Shown here one piece after another: positions 19,012 to 28,376 of a stretch of 64,000 bases of DNA. This stretch comes from Fortiea contorta PCC 7126 (GTDB lineage Bacteria > Cyanobacteriota > Cyanobacteriia > Cyanobacteriales > Nostocaceae). The notes beneath the pieces were generated by a model. It made no database searches and was not told the origin of the DNA. It saw only the letters and a list, made by a program, of their open reading frames with translations. A program made the position numbers and the translations under genes. The DNA is taken from the NCBI RefSeq assembly GCF_000332295.1, contig NZ_KB235930.1:4801895-4865894 (forward strand), read 5' to 3'. Position 1 is the stretch's first letter. Each line of letters opens with the position of its first letter.

Positions 19012-19311
19012 ATGACGAAACCGCTTGGATATTACTGCGCTCTAACACCTGGAGATGGAACCTATTTAGACTGGTTACAAGATACTTATGGTTCTTGCCT
19101 TGAAGGGATTAATCGCATTGAAAAACTGCATTTTTTGAAAGCGATAACTGACAATTTAATAGCTGCTGAAATTGCTACACAAGGACAATATTTATTAGAA
19201 GAATCAGCCCAAACAATTCAAAAGCTTCAAGAGGATTTGTACCAGTACACTCCAATAGGCGACCACTTAGGATTAGCAGAAGCAATCATCAATCAACTTA
19301 AGACTCAATAA
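19012..19311 (+). CDS. Small hypothetical protein
   Basis: A 99-residue, mostly helical protein (INRIEKLHFLKAITDNLIAAEIA). Its stop overlaps the start of the next gene (TAATG), so the two are translationally coupled. Unrecognised; presumably part of the plasmid's membrane/ATPase operon. Confidence 0.6.
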   Translation: MTKPLGYYCALTPGDGTYLDWLQDTYGSCLEGINRIEKLHFLKAITDNLIAAEIATQGQYLLEESAQTIQKLQEDLYQYTPIGDHLGLAEAIINQLKTQ

Positions 19312-19721
19312 TGAAATACCAAAAACAAGCCATGCTGGGGCTATTGGGTTTGGGTTTAATTGCTGCACCTATGTTCATTAAATTGCCTCAGCAGTTCTAC
19401 ACTTTTTCTGCTGTGTCGGACTTAGAAGCCAGAGAATCGGTTGAACGCTCACGCATCGAACAACGCAAATTGACCAGTGACAAACTAAATGAAACTGGCA
19501 TATTACCGACCAGTTTAAAACTCAGAATCAGAGGCTATTTAGACAACCCAAAACGCAACCCAAGACCCGATACCAGCTATTACCAAGAAGATGAGCAAGT
19601 TTACGTTTATGACTCTTCTGGTCGCTGCATAGGGCAGATAGCAGAACGGCGTTGGCTTTGGAAGTATCACTACAAAAATGTCTGCAAATTATCCCCTCAA
19701 ATGGAGTCAAGTAAATCATGA
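19311..19721 (+). CDS. Single-pass membrane or secreted hypothetical protein
   Basis: A 136-residue protein with an N-terminal hydrophobic helix (MLGLLGLGLIAAPMFI), then a soluble domain containing LKLRIRGYLDNPKRN and YVYDSSGRCIGQIAERRW. It overlaps genes on both sides by 1-4 bp. The layout (small membrane protein, polytopic protein, then a large ATPase) resembles pieces of a DNA-transfer or cell-envelope machine, but no named family is recognised. Confidence 0.6.
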   Translation: MKYQKQAMLGLLGLGLIAAPMFIKLPQQFYTFSAVSDLEARESVERSRIEQRKLTSDKLNETGILPTSLKLRIRGYLDNPKRNPRPDTSYYQEDEQVYVYDSSGRCIGQIAERRWLWKYHYKNVCKLSPQMESSKS

Positions 19722-20434
19722 AAAGTGCAGAGTATAAGCCACCCTCTGATTCAAACTCGACAGCTGCAACTTCCCCAAAAACCAGCAATAAAAGAGTAAC
19801 TAATTACGCAGAAATCCTAGCGCAATGGATTGTTGATATCATTGCCCTGCCCGTCACCTTCATTACCCATATCTTTGTCCAGTTCGTCACCCCTGGTTCA
19901 TCCGGTACAAAAATACTCGGTGCAATGGGTTTCTTTCTTGGCACACTTCTGAGTGCTGATGGAATTTGGCAGACACTCTTTCAAGGAATCCCGATGTTCG
20001 CGTGGTTTGAAAAAACTTGGATTGGCTGGTTTGGATGGTTAACGCTCCCGTTTAATCTATTTTTCTGGCTGGCATTGGGAATTTCGGCTTTAGTTCAAGT
20101 GATGGAAGCCCGGAGTTTACGGGGTAAACGCCCAGACCAAGCCAGAAGTGAGTTTGAGGAATCGAAACAGTACACCCTTGGCAGTAAACCCACCGGGAAT
20201 ATTGACCTGACTACCGCCCTGTGGCGTGATTACAAAGTGGCTGGCATGAAAGAACGTCATGCTGGAGGTGCAATCGCACTGTTCTTTTGGATATTCGATT
20301 TAACCACAACCTTTGTAGGTCGTAACCCATTTGCCTACACCGACCCTGGACAAATTTTGGGGTGTTTGGCTTACAACTTCACCACCATGATGGCAGGGGA
20401 GATTGGGTACACAATTTGGCGACTAACTAAATAA
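19718..20434 (+). CDS. Polytopic membrane protein of the plasmid ATPase operon
   Basis: A 238-residue protein with about four hydrophobic segments: LPVTFITHIFVQFV, ILGAMGFFLGTLL, LTLPFNLFFWLALGISALVQV and GGAIALFFWIFDL. It overlaps the previous gene (ATGA) and ends 60 bp before the ATPase gene, with a terminator-like hairpin between. Function unknown. Its partner is probably the ATPase at 20495, which itself has a hydrophobic N-terminal part. Confidence 0.65.
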   Translation: MKSAEYKPPSDSNSTAATSPKTSNKRVTNYAEILAQWIVDIIALPVTFITHIFVQFVTPGSSGTKILGAMGFFLGTLLSADGIWQTLFQGIPMFAWFEKTWIGWFGWLTLPFNLFFWLALGISALVQVMEARSLRGKRPDQARSEFEESKQYTLGSKPTGNIDLTTALWRDYKVAGMKERHAGGAIALFFWIFDLTTTFVGRNPFAYTDPGQILGCLAYNFTTMMAGEIGYTIWRLTK

Positions 20435-20447
20435 GTAAGCAATTCAT

Positions 20448-20478
20448 AGCCCTCTGCCTGCAAGGGTAGAGGGCTTTT
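20448..20478 (+). terminator. Hairpin terminator
   Basis: AGCCCTCT (20448-20455) pairs with AGAGGGCT (20468-20475), with two further C-G pairs inside, followed by TTTT. It lies between the membrane protein and the ATPase gene and may attenuate rather than fully stop transcription. Confidence 0.7.
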
Positions 20479-20494
20479 AGTAGGAGGATAAATT

Positions 20495-22179
20495 ATGGAA
20501 TTTTCACCCGATATTCATCAACCAGTACCGCAACTCGCTACAAAGGAAACTGCCCCACTGAGGGCTGACTATCCTTGCATTGAACACCTGGAAGCGGGTA
20601 ACATCGCCCCTTGGCTAGTAGAAAGGCTGGATCAATTGTTAGTTCGTGCCAAAACTGAAAGGGCAGGAATGAACTTAGCCAAATGCGTTACTTTAGCAAC
20701 GGCATCAATCGGGGCGGTTTGCTATGCCACCTCTCCACTGGCCCCCATCGGTGCGCTAGTTGCAGGACTGGGTTACGCTTGGTCAGTAGTGCAAGATATG
20801 ACTGATTCCCACTGCTTTGCACCCATACCATTTGTGCGGGGTAACTTCCTAGAATTCTTGGCTGCAATGGGTGACAGTGAAGCAAGAGCCGAATGGTTCG
20901 CTGGCTCGAATGAAATTGTGGATTTGATGAACCACCTTGCACCCCTAGAGCGTAGTGAGTTTGTGATGCTGCGGCAGTACACCAGCACCTTAACCGATTT
21001 TTTAACGGGCGTAGAAGCAGGCAAGCGGTTCTATGCTTACAGGTGGTTGCTGGACAACTTCACCACCTACAGAGGCGCGTTTCCCACTGTTGAGCAGTTA
21101 TGCAAACATCTGGCACAGGTAGCCCCCGACCCCAGAATTAACCATGCACAAGTGACTTTAATTCAGCAACAATCCCAACTGCCACAGCCAAAACTACCTG
21201 AACCCAAGTTTGTTGAACTGCCACAACCAAAGTTTATAGAGTTGCCCAGTTCCTCACAGTCTGAACCGACTCTAGTCCAGAATCAAGCACCAGACCTTAA
21301 ATCAGTGTTGACACTGCCACTTCACAGCAGGGCGATCGCAATTATCGATGCACTAACCAACAGTGGTTTTGACATTGCCAAGTGCATTCGTGACCAAATC
21401 ACGGTGATTGCTGGTAATCAGCGAGGTGGTAAGGGTACGCTCATGGCGATTTTAGCCATCCTCAGTAAAGCACTTGAGCCAAACACCAAAATTCACTATT
21501 TCACCGCCGGGGACGACGTGTACCCGTTTGCCTGCCATCGCCTAGTGTGCAGACTTAGTTACCCGCAATTGGAAGGTGCAAAGGCTGATGCTCTTGTTGC
21601 AGGCGATTTGTACCAATATTTAAGGGAAATGGACAATGCCAACCAAAATAGTTACACAGATATTATTTTGGTGATTGATGAAGCTGTGGCGTTGTCTGAT
21701 TACCTCAGCGATGAGCAGAAGCAATGGATCATCCGCTTCCTGTTCACTCGCGCCAGCAAGAAGGGCGCTCAAATTTTCGTGGTGTTGCATGGTAAAAATC
21801 TTACTTCTTGGGTGGGGACGAAAAACACCGCAGGTTTTGGCGATACTTTCAAAAGTGGGGCTACATTTATTGGTTGTGAGGCTACTAGTAAAAAGCTGTC
21901 GCCGCTTAAATCAATCTCACTGGCCACTGGGCGGTACTTCTTGGCAGACCCAGACAGTTTTGATAAGCCAGTATTAGGCGGTGAAATTGGCACGATTCCA
22001 GATTGGCTAAAAACACAGGTTAATCCCCCCTGACGAGTGAACAACTGGCTGGCATTGTCAGGCAGATGGTGGATAAGAAGATGTCGCAGACTCAAATTAT
22101 TCAATCCCTGTGGGGAGTGGAGAAAAACGGTAAGGGCTGGAAGCAGGCTTATACCGAATACAAAGAACTGTTTCCATGA
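20495..22179 (+). CDS. Plasmid P-loop ATPase (VirD4/FtsK-like size), C-terminus frameshifted
   Basis: A strong ribosome site (TAGGAGGA) precedes ATG 20495. The N-terminal region has hydrophobic helices (CVTLATASIGAVCYATSPLAP), followed by a Pro/Gln-rich linker with PQPKFIELP-type repeats. The ATPase domain has Walker A AGNQRGGKGTL (near residue 310) and Walker B IILVIDEAVAL (near 395). The frame stops at 22033 in a C6 run. Adding one C continues the protein as PLTSEQLAGIVRQMVDKK...YKELFP to 22179, clearly the real C-terminus. A DNA-pumping or coupling role is inferred from layout only. Confidence 0.7.
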
Positions 22180-22204
22180 GCCATGCCGCTCCTGCCATAA
22201 CCAG

Positions 22205-22237
22205 AAGCAGAACGTTACATCAGCGTTCTGCTTTTTT
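22205..22237 (+). terminator. Strong Rho-independent terminator
   Basis: AAGCAGAACG (22205-22214) pairs perfectly with CGTTCTGCTT (22224-22233), then T-rich. It lies just after the restored stop of the ATPase gene at 22179, which independently supports that stop. Confidence 0.88.
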
Positions 22238-22565
22238 ATTAGCTATCTAGGTAATCTGGCAGAAAAAAATCAGCTAGTTCAACAACTTAATTTTCTGATG
22301 AACCAGGCGCTCGCACCAGGGCGAACGCATCTTAATTGCTAATAAGAATCGAAAAGCAAATTCAAATATCTAAAATAAAGCCAATTAACTTAAATAAATA
22401 GTAAATGTAAATCCTGGTAAAAGTTCAGATATTAAAAACTTATAGTTCGCCATAAAGATGTAATTTTAAATCAACAATTAGCAGAAAGTTGGCAACACTA
22501 ATTAGATGACTGCAACCCAGATATAAAATTAGTTACAGCCTGATTCAAGTTCTGTTAAATTAGCT
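22238..22565. other. AT-rich intergenic stretch, no gene seen
   Basis: Between the ATPase terminator and the ISAs1 transposase. I see no coding signal, RNA gene or clear repeat here. It may contain one end of the IS element. Confidence 0.4.
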
Positions 22566-23703
22566 TTAAGTTAAGGAAAGCAATCTAGTTAAATAGTGAT
22601 TATCCATAGCAGCTAGAAATTGTTTGTTTTTTACTCCTACCTTCACTCGTTTCTCTTTACCCAATAGATTAACTGCAATGTGGCGCAAAACTGCAAAATT
22701 TTGTGGTGCGTTATCTTTTCTTATGCGGCAGTCATCTTCGTTTAATGCTACATCCAAGATCCAATGTAGTGAATTTTCTATTCCCCAATGGCTGCGAATA
22801 GAACTAGCAAACTTTTGGGCATTATCTTCTAGGCTACTAATAAAATAACGGGTTTCTACAGTTGTCTCGCCATCTAATTCCCGTACAGACTCCACCATGC
22901 CTATGCTATTTAATTTTGCCCAGGCTGAATCTGGGTCAAGCTTTTCTCCAATATTAGATATCATTAGATAATGACGAATTTCGTGACGACCATGACCAAA
23001 TTCTTCTGTTTTATACGTGCTATGCTTTAAATCCTTGGAAGCCTGTTCTTATTCCTTTCATTGATAGTTTTTTCTACTTCATCATAAAAGATTTCCTTTG
23101 ATTTTTTTTTAAGGTAATTACATAGTCTGCATCTTGCTGGGCAATTACTTTCACAATATTTTTTTGACAGCCGATTGCATCTATTGTCACAATACATCCA
23201 GACAGTTCTAACACCTTTAATAATTCTGGAATTGCTGTATTTTCATTGGAATGAGAATCTACTTTTACCTGCCCCAATACCATTCTATTGGTCGTCGCCC
23301 AAGCACTAACTATTTCGATGGCACTTTGCCCAGATACTTTATCGTTAGAACCACATAGAGTCTTACCGTCAATTGCTACTATTTCTTCTGATGTTATCTT
23401 CTGTATTGTTCTCATCCATGACAGAAAACATTCTTGGAACTGTTGGGGGTCTAATTGGGCGAATACTCTTGCAAATGTATCGTGTGATGGTATCCCATTT
23501 GGTAGCTCTAAAAATGTTTTTAACCACTCATATTTCGTGCAGCCATACAGTTCAATCGCTACCCAACTATCTGCTCCACAAATTACTGCACAGATGGCAA
23601 TGGTGAGAATGTCAATTAACTTGTGCCTTTTTGTGCGATCTACTCGTGGATCTTCCATCTTTGCAAAATGATCAGTAATAGTGATTTTGGGCTTGAGCTT
23701 CAC
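22566..23703 (-). pseudogene. ISAs1-family transposase, two homopolymer frameshifts
   Basis: The N-terminal part (23074-23703) has the typical MEDPRVDRTKRHKLIDILTIAICAVICGAD start, IVAIDGKTLCGS (first Asp) and IVTIDAIGCQK (second Asp). The C-terminal part (22566-22964) has EIRHYLMISN-type continuation, IRSHWGIENSLHWILDVALNEDDCRIR (Glu) and the usual tail. Two breaks join them: an extra A in the AAA run after KKNQ (near 23097) and an extra G near 23040 would restore one continuous ~375-residue protein. It may therefore be intact in reality. Terminal repeats were not identified with certainty. Confidence 0.85.
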
Positions 23704-23821
23704 GCTTTTTTAGGCTTGATTCTACTTTGACTATCCATCACTTTACCATCCTAGTTCCGCTACTTATCCTCCATACCACCGACTGAGACGGAACTTTGCC
23801 GCTAGATTCTGCTGCTTTTAG

Positions 23822-24004
23822 CCCTTTATTAGTATTCTTGTACTATATTTAGATGCGTTTGCCCTGGCCTCTACTGCTTTTGATTTTAATTTAAATTTGG
23901 AATTGAGATTAGAAGCAAGCATTAAATTAGCTCAAGCATACGGCGTTGCTGATGGCGATATTATTCACAATATAGATGAGCTTGATGCTTTTATGTTGAG
24001 CTAA
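23822..24004 (+). pseudogene. C-terminal fragment of an unknown gene
   Basis: An open frame of about 60 codons without its own start, ending ...GVADGDIIHNIDELDAFMLS at 24004. The Leu/Ala/Asp-rich helical composition (ALASTAFDFNLNLELRLEASIKLAQAYG) resembles the tails of large cyanobacterial NACHT/STAND proteins. Its 5' part is presumably lost to the adjacent ISAs1 element. Confidence 0.4.
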
Positions 24005-24016
24005 TTTTGTTATTAT

Positions 24017-24205
24017 TCATACTGCTTTTAACTCTGGGGTATCTAACTCTGTCTCGCACAACAGACCGTCTTTACAGCGCCAGCACTCAAAAATCACCCG
24101 ATTTACTGGTAGATTACAGTCGAGTATTTTGACGTGTTGAAAATTTGTTGTCTCGGTTTCTGCTTTCCTTGGCTTTAGTGGTTTCTTAGTTTCTTTGGAC
24201 TCCAT
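24017..24205 (-). CDS. Small hypothetical protein with CxxC-like pair
   Basis: A 62-residue protein: Lys-rich N-terminus, then HVKILDCNLPVNRVIFECWRCKDGLLCETEL, which has four cysteines and could bind a metal or form a knuckle. It lies 67 bp downstream of the RHH/coiled-coil gene on the same strand, so it may share its promoter. No function assigned. Confidence 0.5.
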   Translation of the reverse strand: MESKETKKPLKPRKAETETTNFQHVKILDCNLPVNRVIFECWRCKDGLLCETELDTPELKAV

Positions 24206-24271
24206 AGTAACGAGTTTACTTAATTAATAGGATGATTTTTTCAGGCAAAGAAGTCAAACCCCAAGCGTACA

Positions 24272-24853
24272 CTATCTCACTGGATGATAAAGCCCACTTT
24301 CTGGGTTATAGCTCCAACCCAACCCGCTAGGGTCGCGTCCCCTGCTCCAGCTAATAAACTCCTCCGGCTTTTTTGCTGTAATTCTCTTCTGGGAAAGGGT
24401 GTCTTTATCAACGCCCAAACGCTTTGCTAGATTTTGGGGTGTATAAGTATCTATCTTTACCTCACCTTGTCCAGTGTAGTACCGTGAGGATGATTGCCTG
24501 GGTTTACTCTTGCTATTGAGGTAGATAATCAGTTGGTTATACGCCTTCTCTAGCTGCTCTACGCGTAAGCTTATAGTCGCCAGTTCCGGAAGCAACTCAT
24601 CGGTAGAGCCTGACTCTAAGCGTGATTCTAGTTGGGCTACCCGTTCTGACAACTGCTGTATTGAAGCATTGCTATCGATATCAGCAGTGCTATCAAGTTT
24701 GGTAACTAATTCTTGGATGCCTTGCAGTAACTCAGTTGTGCGCCCCTGCCTGTGTAACCGTGACAACTCCCGTACAGCCTCTTTTAAGGCAACGGGGACG
24801 CGGATCATCTCGCTTGGCGGCTGTTTTTTGCTTTGAGTTTTCTGTGCGGGCAT
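24272..24853 (-). CDS. RHH-coiled-coil protein with SWSRxRDPS tail (paralogue of 36022)
   Basis: A 193-residue protein in three parts: an N-terminal ribbon-helix-helix-like segment (EMIRVPVALKEAVRELSRLHRQG), a coiled coil (about residues 55-115, IQQLSERVAQLESRLES) and a conserved tail (NLAKRLGVDKDTLSQKR...EEFISWSRGRDPSGLGWSYN...GLYHP). The tail is shared almost residue for residue with the protein at 36022-36582, although the N-termini differ. A GATATC direct/inverted repeat lies just upstream of the start, so it is probably an autoregulating DNA-binding protein. The NLAKRLGVD part may itself be an HTH. The family is not one I can name. Confidence 0.75.
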   Translation of the reverse strand: MPAQKTQSKKQPPSEMIRVPVALKEAVRELSRLHRQGRTTELLQGIQELVTKLDSTADIDSNASIQQLSERVAQLESRLESGSTDELLPELATISLRVEQLEKAYNQLIIYLNSKSKPRQSSSRYYTGQGEVKIDTYTPQNLAKRLGVDKDTLSQKRITAKKPEEFISWSRGRDPSGLGWSYNPESGLYHPVR

Positions 24854-24856
24854 GGT

Positions 24857-24874
24857 GATATCAGTCTAGATATC
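24857..24874. promoter_or_regulatory. GATATC repeat at the RHH gene start (candidate operator)
   Basis: GATATC (24857-24862) and GATATC (24869-24874), six bases apart, form a symmetric dyad 4-21 bp upstream of the start codon at 24853. Position would block ribosome or polymerase access when bound by the RHH protein. Confidence 0.5.
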
Positions 24875-25193
24875 GCTATTGTAGGCGGTTTCTTAAACCC
24901 ACTGACCCCCAAAAATGGAAGTGGTGTTCGTCACTGTCCACGCCCTATTCGTTTACCGTCAGATCACGTATTACTTCGTCAATCCTTACACTTTTATAGA
25001 AGAAAATTTCGCCTCATCGCCCGACTTGAGTGTAAATCATCTGACAAATACTTGCCAAACCCCACTCGCAGAAGCGTTGCAATATAGTGCGACAATGGAG
25101 CTTTTCACACTACTGGGAGCAAAAGATACGCTTTTAACAATTAAGATGTAGCAAGAGCATTAAACCTCCCCTGCTCCTCTGCTTCCTAAACCC
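24875..25193. other. Intergenic region between divergent genes
   Basis: About 320 bp separating the RHH gene (minus) from the recombinase gene (plus). It presumably holds both promoters. No convincing small gene, RNA or recombination site could be picked out by eye. Confidence 0.4.
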
Positions 25194-26186
25194 ATGAACC
25201 CCATTCACCCTGAAAATCTGAGTGTTTTAGAAAATTCGCTGGCGTTGGCGATCGGGGAAGATTTTTCCTTAGAGAATGATCCTGATGTAATTCAGCAGCT
25301 GATTGGGGATAAGCGATCGCCCAACACCAAGCGCGAATACCAGAAAGACTTAAAAGATTTCTTCTTGTTTGTTGCCAAAAAAGAACCTAGCCGGGACTTA
25401 GTGTTAGAGTTTCTTCACCTAGAACAGCGTCACGCTGTCGCTGTGGTTCTCAAGTACAAGGCACACCTCATCAAGAAAAAACTGGCTGAAGCTACGGTGA
25501 ATCGTCGGCTCAGTGCAATCAAGTCGATGGTGGCAATGGGGCGGCGGTTGGGTGTGTGCAATTTCTCTTTAGATGATGTCAAAGGTGAAAGGGTCGAAAC
25601 CTACCGCGACACTACAGGAATTCCGGCGACTGACTATGCTCAAGTTATAGCACTGGTTGACCAGAACACCCAAAAGGGCAAGCGCGATTATGCTATTCTG
25701 CGGTTACTTTGGGATAATGGCTTGCGTCGCAATGAGATTGTCAATCTAAATGTGCATGACTTTAACGCCAAAGACAAAACGCTCTCTATTCTAGGTAAAG
25801 GCAAGGGTAGCCAAAAGGAAGTGCTTGACTTATCGGATAAAACAGCATTGGCGATCGCCGGTTGGATTAAAGCTTCTAAGAAAAAACGTGGCAGTGACCC
25901 GCTTTTTACAGTGCTGGCCTATCACAAAAATGGCGCGAGATTAACTGGAGAGGCAATTAGGCGATTGGTGGATGGGTTATGTAAGCAAGCCGGAATTACT
26001 AAGAAGATGTCGCCCCATCGTGTCCGCCACAGTGCGATTACTACAGTATTGGATCTTAATAATGGCAACTACCGTGCTACTCAACGTTTCAGCAGACACG
26101 CTCAAGTGCAGACGGTACTGAAATATGATGATAACCGCCAGCGTTTGCAAAAGCAGATGAGTGATTCAATATCAGAATTGATTTAG
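25194..26186 (+). CDS. XerC/D-type tyrosine recombinase
   Basis: A 330-residue site-specific recombinase. The N-terminal SAM-like core-binding domain has TKREYQKDLKDFFLFV and TVNRRLSAIKSM. The catalytic domain carries Arg I in WDNGLRRNEIVNL, Lys in GKGKGSQKE, the HRVRH box, His/Trp-position FSRHAQVQT and the nucleophile Tyr in VLKYDDNR. All catalytic residues are present, unlike in the transposon-borne recombinase. On a plasmid of this size it most likely resolves plasmid multimers, but integrase activity is also possible. Confidence 0.92.
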   Translation: MNPIHPENLSVLENSLALAIGEDFSLENDPDVIQQLIGDKRSPNTKREYQKDLKDFFLFVAKKEPSRDLVLEFLHLEQRHAVAVVLKYKAHLIKKKLAEATVNRRLSAIKSMVAMGRRLGVCNFSLDDVKGERVETYRDTTGIPATDYAQVIALVDQNTQKGKRDYAILRLLWDNGLRRNEIVNLNVHDFNAKDKTLSILGKGKGSQKEVLDLSDKTALAIAGWIKASKKKRGSDPLFTVLAYHKNGARLTGEAIRRLVDGLCKQAGITKKMSPHRVRHSAITTVLDLNNGNYRATQRFSRHAQVQTVLKYDDNRQRLQKQMSDSISELI

Positions 26187-26201
26187 AAAAGACTCAAAAA
26201 T

Positions 26202-26318
26202 TTAGATATTGTTAATTTGAAAATTTCGAGGATTTCTCAGAAGAAAATGATTGTCAACTTTGACTAAATCACCTGTGCAGTAAATCGGTAAACGTTTCTG
26301 ATAAGCTTTAATAGCTAA
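26202..26318 (-). pseudogene. C-terminal remnant of a second copy of the 34575 gene
   Basis: About 38 codons reading LAIKAYQKRLPIYCTGDLVK...FQINNI, nearly the same as the C-terminus of the 34575-35117 protein (LAIKAYQERLPIRCTGDLVK...IQINNI). The rest of the gene is absent. It is a scar showing that a DUF4365-type pair once stood here, now replaced by the CBASS-like operon. Confidence 0.8.
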
Positions 26319-26973
26319 TGTTACAACGTACAAGTTTCTGCACAAGCAATGCAATATGAGTAGGAACCCAACCTATAGCCTCATCTCCTGACTCTACTGC
26401 ATACCAAACTGTAAGATATGCTAGTACAGGAAAATGTCCCAAGGGTGCTTCATTGCTAAAGATCAAATCTCTATAGTAAAGCCAGGTGTTTTTATTTCTC
26501 CATCCTACGTAATTGCCAAACTTTTCCCAAACACGCTCATCATGCCTGTAATCAGGCTTGCCACCGCAAGTTAAATAAATTCTTTTCTGGACACTGAATC
26601 CAAACTGACCATTGCTATATTTTACCCATAGACGATTAATTGTCTGCAAATCGGTACAGGGGAAATGTCTAAGACTTTCCTCATCAAGGCAACCTTCTTC
26701 ACAATTTGCAGCCATGAACATCATCCCTAAAGTTGCCAAATCAGCCTCTCCCCATCGTTGTGCCTTTAATAAGTCTCGTAGCGGCTTGTAATCAATATCT
26801 GCTTCAGAACTCAGATCATCTTCATCCGGTTTTGCTGGCTGATTTGGTCTTTGCTTTTCTACTCTCGTTACCGCAATTTGTTGGAGAGCATTGATCGCCT
26901 CCATATCTCGTCCTTGTGTAGTAGCTAATACCTGAATCCAAATTTTCTCTGCCAGATCCAAATTTGCATCCAA
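26308..26973 (-). CDS. GUN4-domain protein, probably fused to the CHAT protein
   Basis: A 221-residue protein; the GUN4 signature begins at IDYKPLRDLLKAQRWGEADLATLGMM (near residue 60) and continues with FPCTDLQTINRLWVKYSNGQFGFSVQKRIYL, then the usual aromatic segment WEKFGNYVGWRNKNTWL. GUN4 binds tetrapyrroles in chlorophyll synthesis, but stand-alone and caspase-linked GUN4 domains are common in cyanobacterial signalling proteins. The frame is open upstream with no clear start: it reads back through KTLDEQKVNTTEIALLKND into the A9 run at the end of the CHAT gene. One extra A would make a single SLOG-CHAT-GUN4 polypeptide of roughly 690 residues. Confidence 0.85.
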   Translation of the reverse strand: MDANLDLAEKIWIQVLATTQGRDMEAINALQQIAVTRVEKQRPNQPAKPDEDDLSSEADIDYKPLRDLLKAQRWGEADLATLGMMFMAANCEEGCLDEESLRHFPCTDLQTINRLWVKYSNGQFGFSVQKRIYLTCGGKPDYRHDERVWEKFGNYVGWRNKNTWLYYRDLIFSNEAPLGHFPVLAYLTVWYAVESGDEAIGWVPTHIALLVQKLVRCNISY

Positions 26974-27038
26974 TTGGGCATATCGGTAAGCATCATTTTT
27001 AAGTAATGCAATCTCTGTTGTATTTACCTTTTGTTCAT

Positions 27039-28370
27039 CTAAAGTTTTTTTTTCAAAACTGGTATTGATCCTTGTAAGATATTTTCCATTTGAATGGCAA
27101 CCATACCTTCATCAAAAGCTCGTTGAAACACATCTTGCTCACCTGAGTTTTTATAACCCAACCCATCATAAAAGCCTTGAGCAAATGCAATTGCTGCTTT
27201 GTCTTCAATTGGTTGATTCATGCCAATTACATAATTAATATATTGGCTAATTGCTATAGCAGTTTTTTCTGAATGACAGGCATTGAGCAGCACACAGTTA
27301 ACATAATCAGCGTGTAACTTAAATAGTGATGCTAAACCTTCTGGAGAGACAGGTTTATCATTTCCCCCATCATCCTCTAATAGCAAGCTGCCATCTGACA
27401 AACCATGTCCACAAAAATGAACGATTTGAGGCTGTTCTTCTGCAATAGCACGACGGATATCTTGAGGACGTACAGCAGTCCTAATGCGAATTTCAAATAA
27501 ATCTCGATTTGTAGCTCGTCGTATAGCTTCTTCAATTTCTCGAATTTCTTTATCCAAACGTAGCCCATGAGGAATTGCTGTTAAAATCAAGATTTTTTGC
27601 ATCAATGTAGATGGTTCTATTTGTTTGTTAGTACTGTGAGAGTCTAGAGCTTGGATTAACTTTATAATACCTCGTACTACTTCTTTTACAGGTCTTTTGC
27701 CTTGACGGGTGGTTAAACCAGCAACCAGACTGCCAATAACACTGGCATCAGAAATATGGACGAAACGATGAGGTTCTCCACGCATTTCCATTGCTAAACG
27801 TGAACCTCCTCCACTGCCATCATTACAGCTAGAGCCAATTTGGAGGTCAAGGGGAATAACAGGTTTGTTATCTTCCATGTATAAGTAAGCCAAGTGTTCG
27901 ACTCCTTCCCCTCCACCAATAATGATGAGGATATCTCCTCGTGGCACTTGACGTTCTCGACGTAAGGCGGCTGATGCCAAACCTACCTTAAGAAAATTTA
28001 TTTCAACTGCATCTTTATCTTGGAGGAATTCCCATAAATCGCGTCGGTAATCGGGAATTTGGCTTTCTGTCTTACTTGTCCCTGTTGTATATACTAAACG
28101 TTCTGGAAAATCAGAGGTACTGACTAGCCCTTGCTGCAAACAGTCATGTATGACACTCAGTGCAGTCCAATCAAAAATGATTGGCAGTGAATTACAGTCA
28201 TCTGGTATTAAGAGAGGTTCTTTACCAACGCCTGTGATAAACATTGCTCCCTCTATTAACAGTGTCTTTACCAGTTCCGCAACTAACTCATGGGCATAAC
28301 GAAGGATATTTAAATCTATGCTTGAATTTGCACTACCCGCAATATGAATTCGCAGTCCTTTGACCAACAT
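27039..28370 (-). CDS. SLOG-CHAT protease: candidate CBASS effector
   Basis: A 443-residue two-domain protein. The N-terminal ~240 residues are a Rossmann-like SLOG-type sensor (RIHIAGSANS, DILIIIGGGEGVEHLAYLY, GSGGGSRLAME). The C-terminal ~190 residues are a CHAT caspase-like protease (KILILTAIPHG...IVHFCGHG with catalytic His, VLLNACHS with catalytic Cys). In nucleotide-based immunity SLOG domains are proposed to bind signal nucleotides and CHAT proteases to kill or process targets. It lies 6 bp downstream of the CD-NTase, so it is probably the effector triggered by its product. It ends in K-K-K-L within an A9 run; see the GUN4 entry. Confidence 0.85.
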   Translation of the reverse strand: MLVKGLRIHIAGSANSSIDLNILRYAHELVAELVKTLLIEGAMFITGVGKEPLLIPDDCNSLPIIFDWTALSVIHDCLQQGLVSTSDFPERLVYTTGTSKTESQIPDYRRDLWEFLQDKDAVEINFLKVGLASAALRRERQVPRGDILIIIGGGEGVEHLAYLYMEDNKPVIPLDLQIGSSCNDGSGGGSRLAMEMRGEPHRFVHISDASVIGSLVAGLTTRQGKRPVKEVVRGIIKLIQALDSHSTNKQIEPSTLMQKILILTAIPHGLRLDKEIREIEEAIRRATNRDLFEIRIRTAVRPQDIRRAIAEEQPQIVHFCGHGLSDGSLLLEDDGGNDKPVSPEGLASLFKLHADYVNCVLLNACHSEKTAIAISQYINYVIGMNQPIEDKAAIAFAQGFYDGLGYKNSGEQDVFQRAFDEGMVAIQMENILQGSIPVLKKKL

Positions 28371-28376
28371 TAATAA

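Noticed and set aside
22037-22342. A 101-codon plus-strand frame after the plasmid ATPase
   Set aside because: It runs through the terminator at 22205-22237; the other frame (to 22179) continues the ATPase sensibly after one added C.
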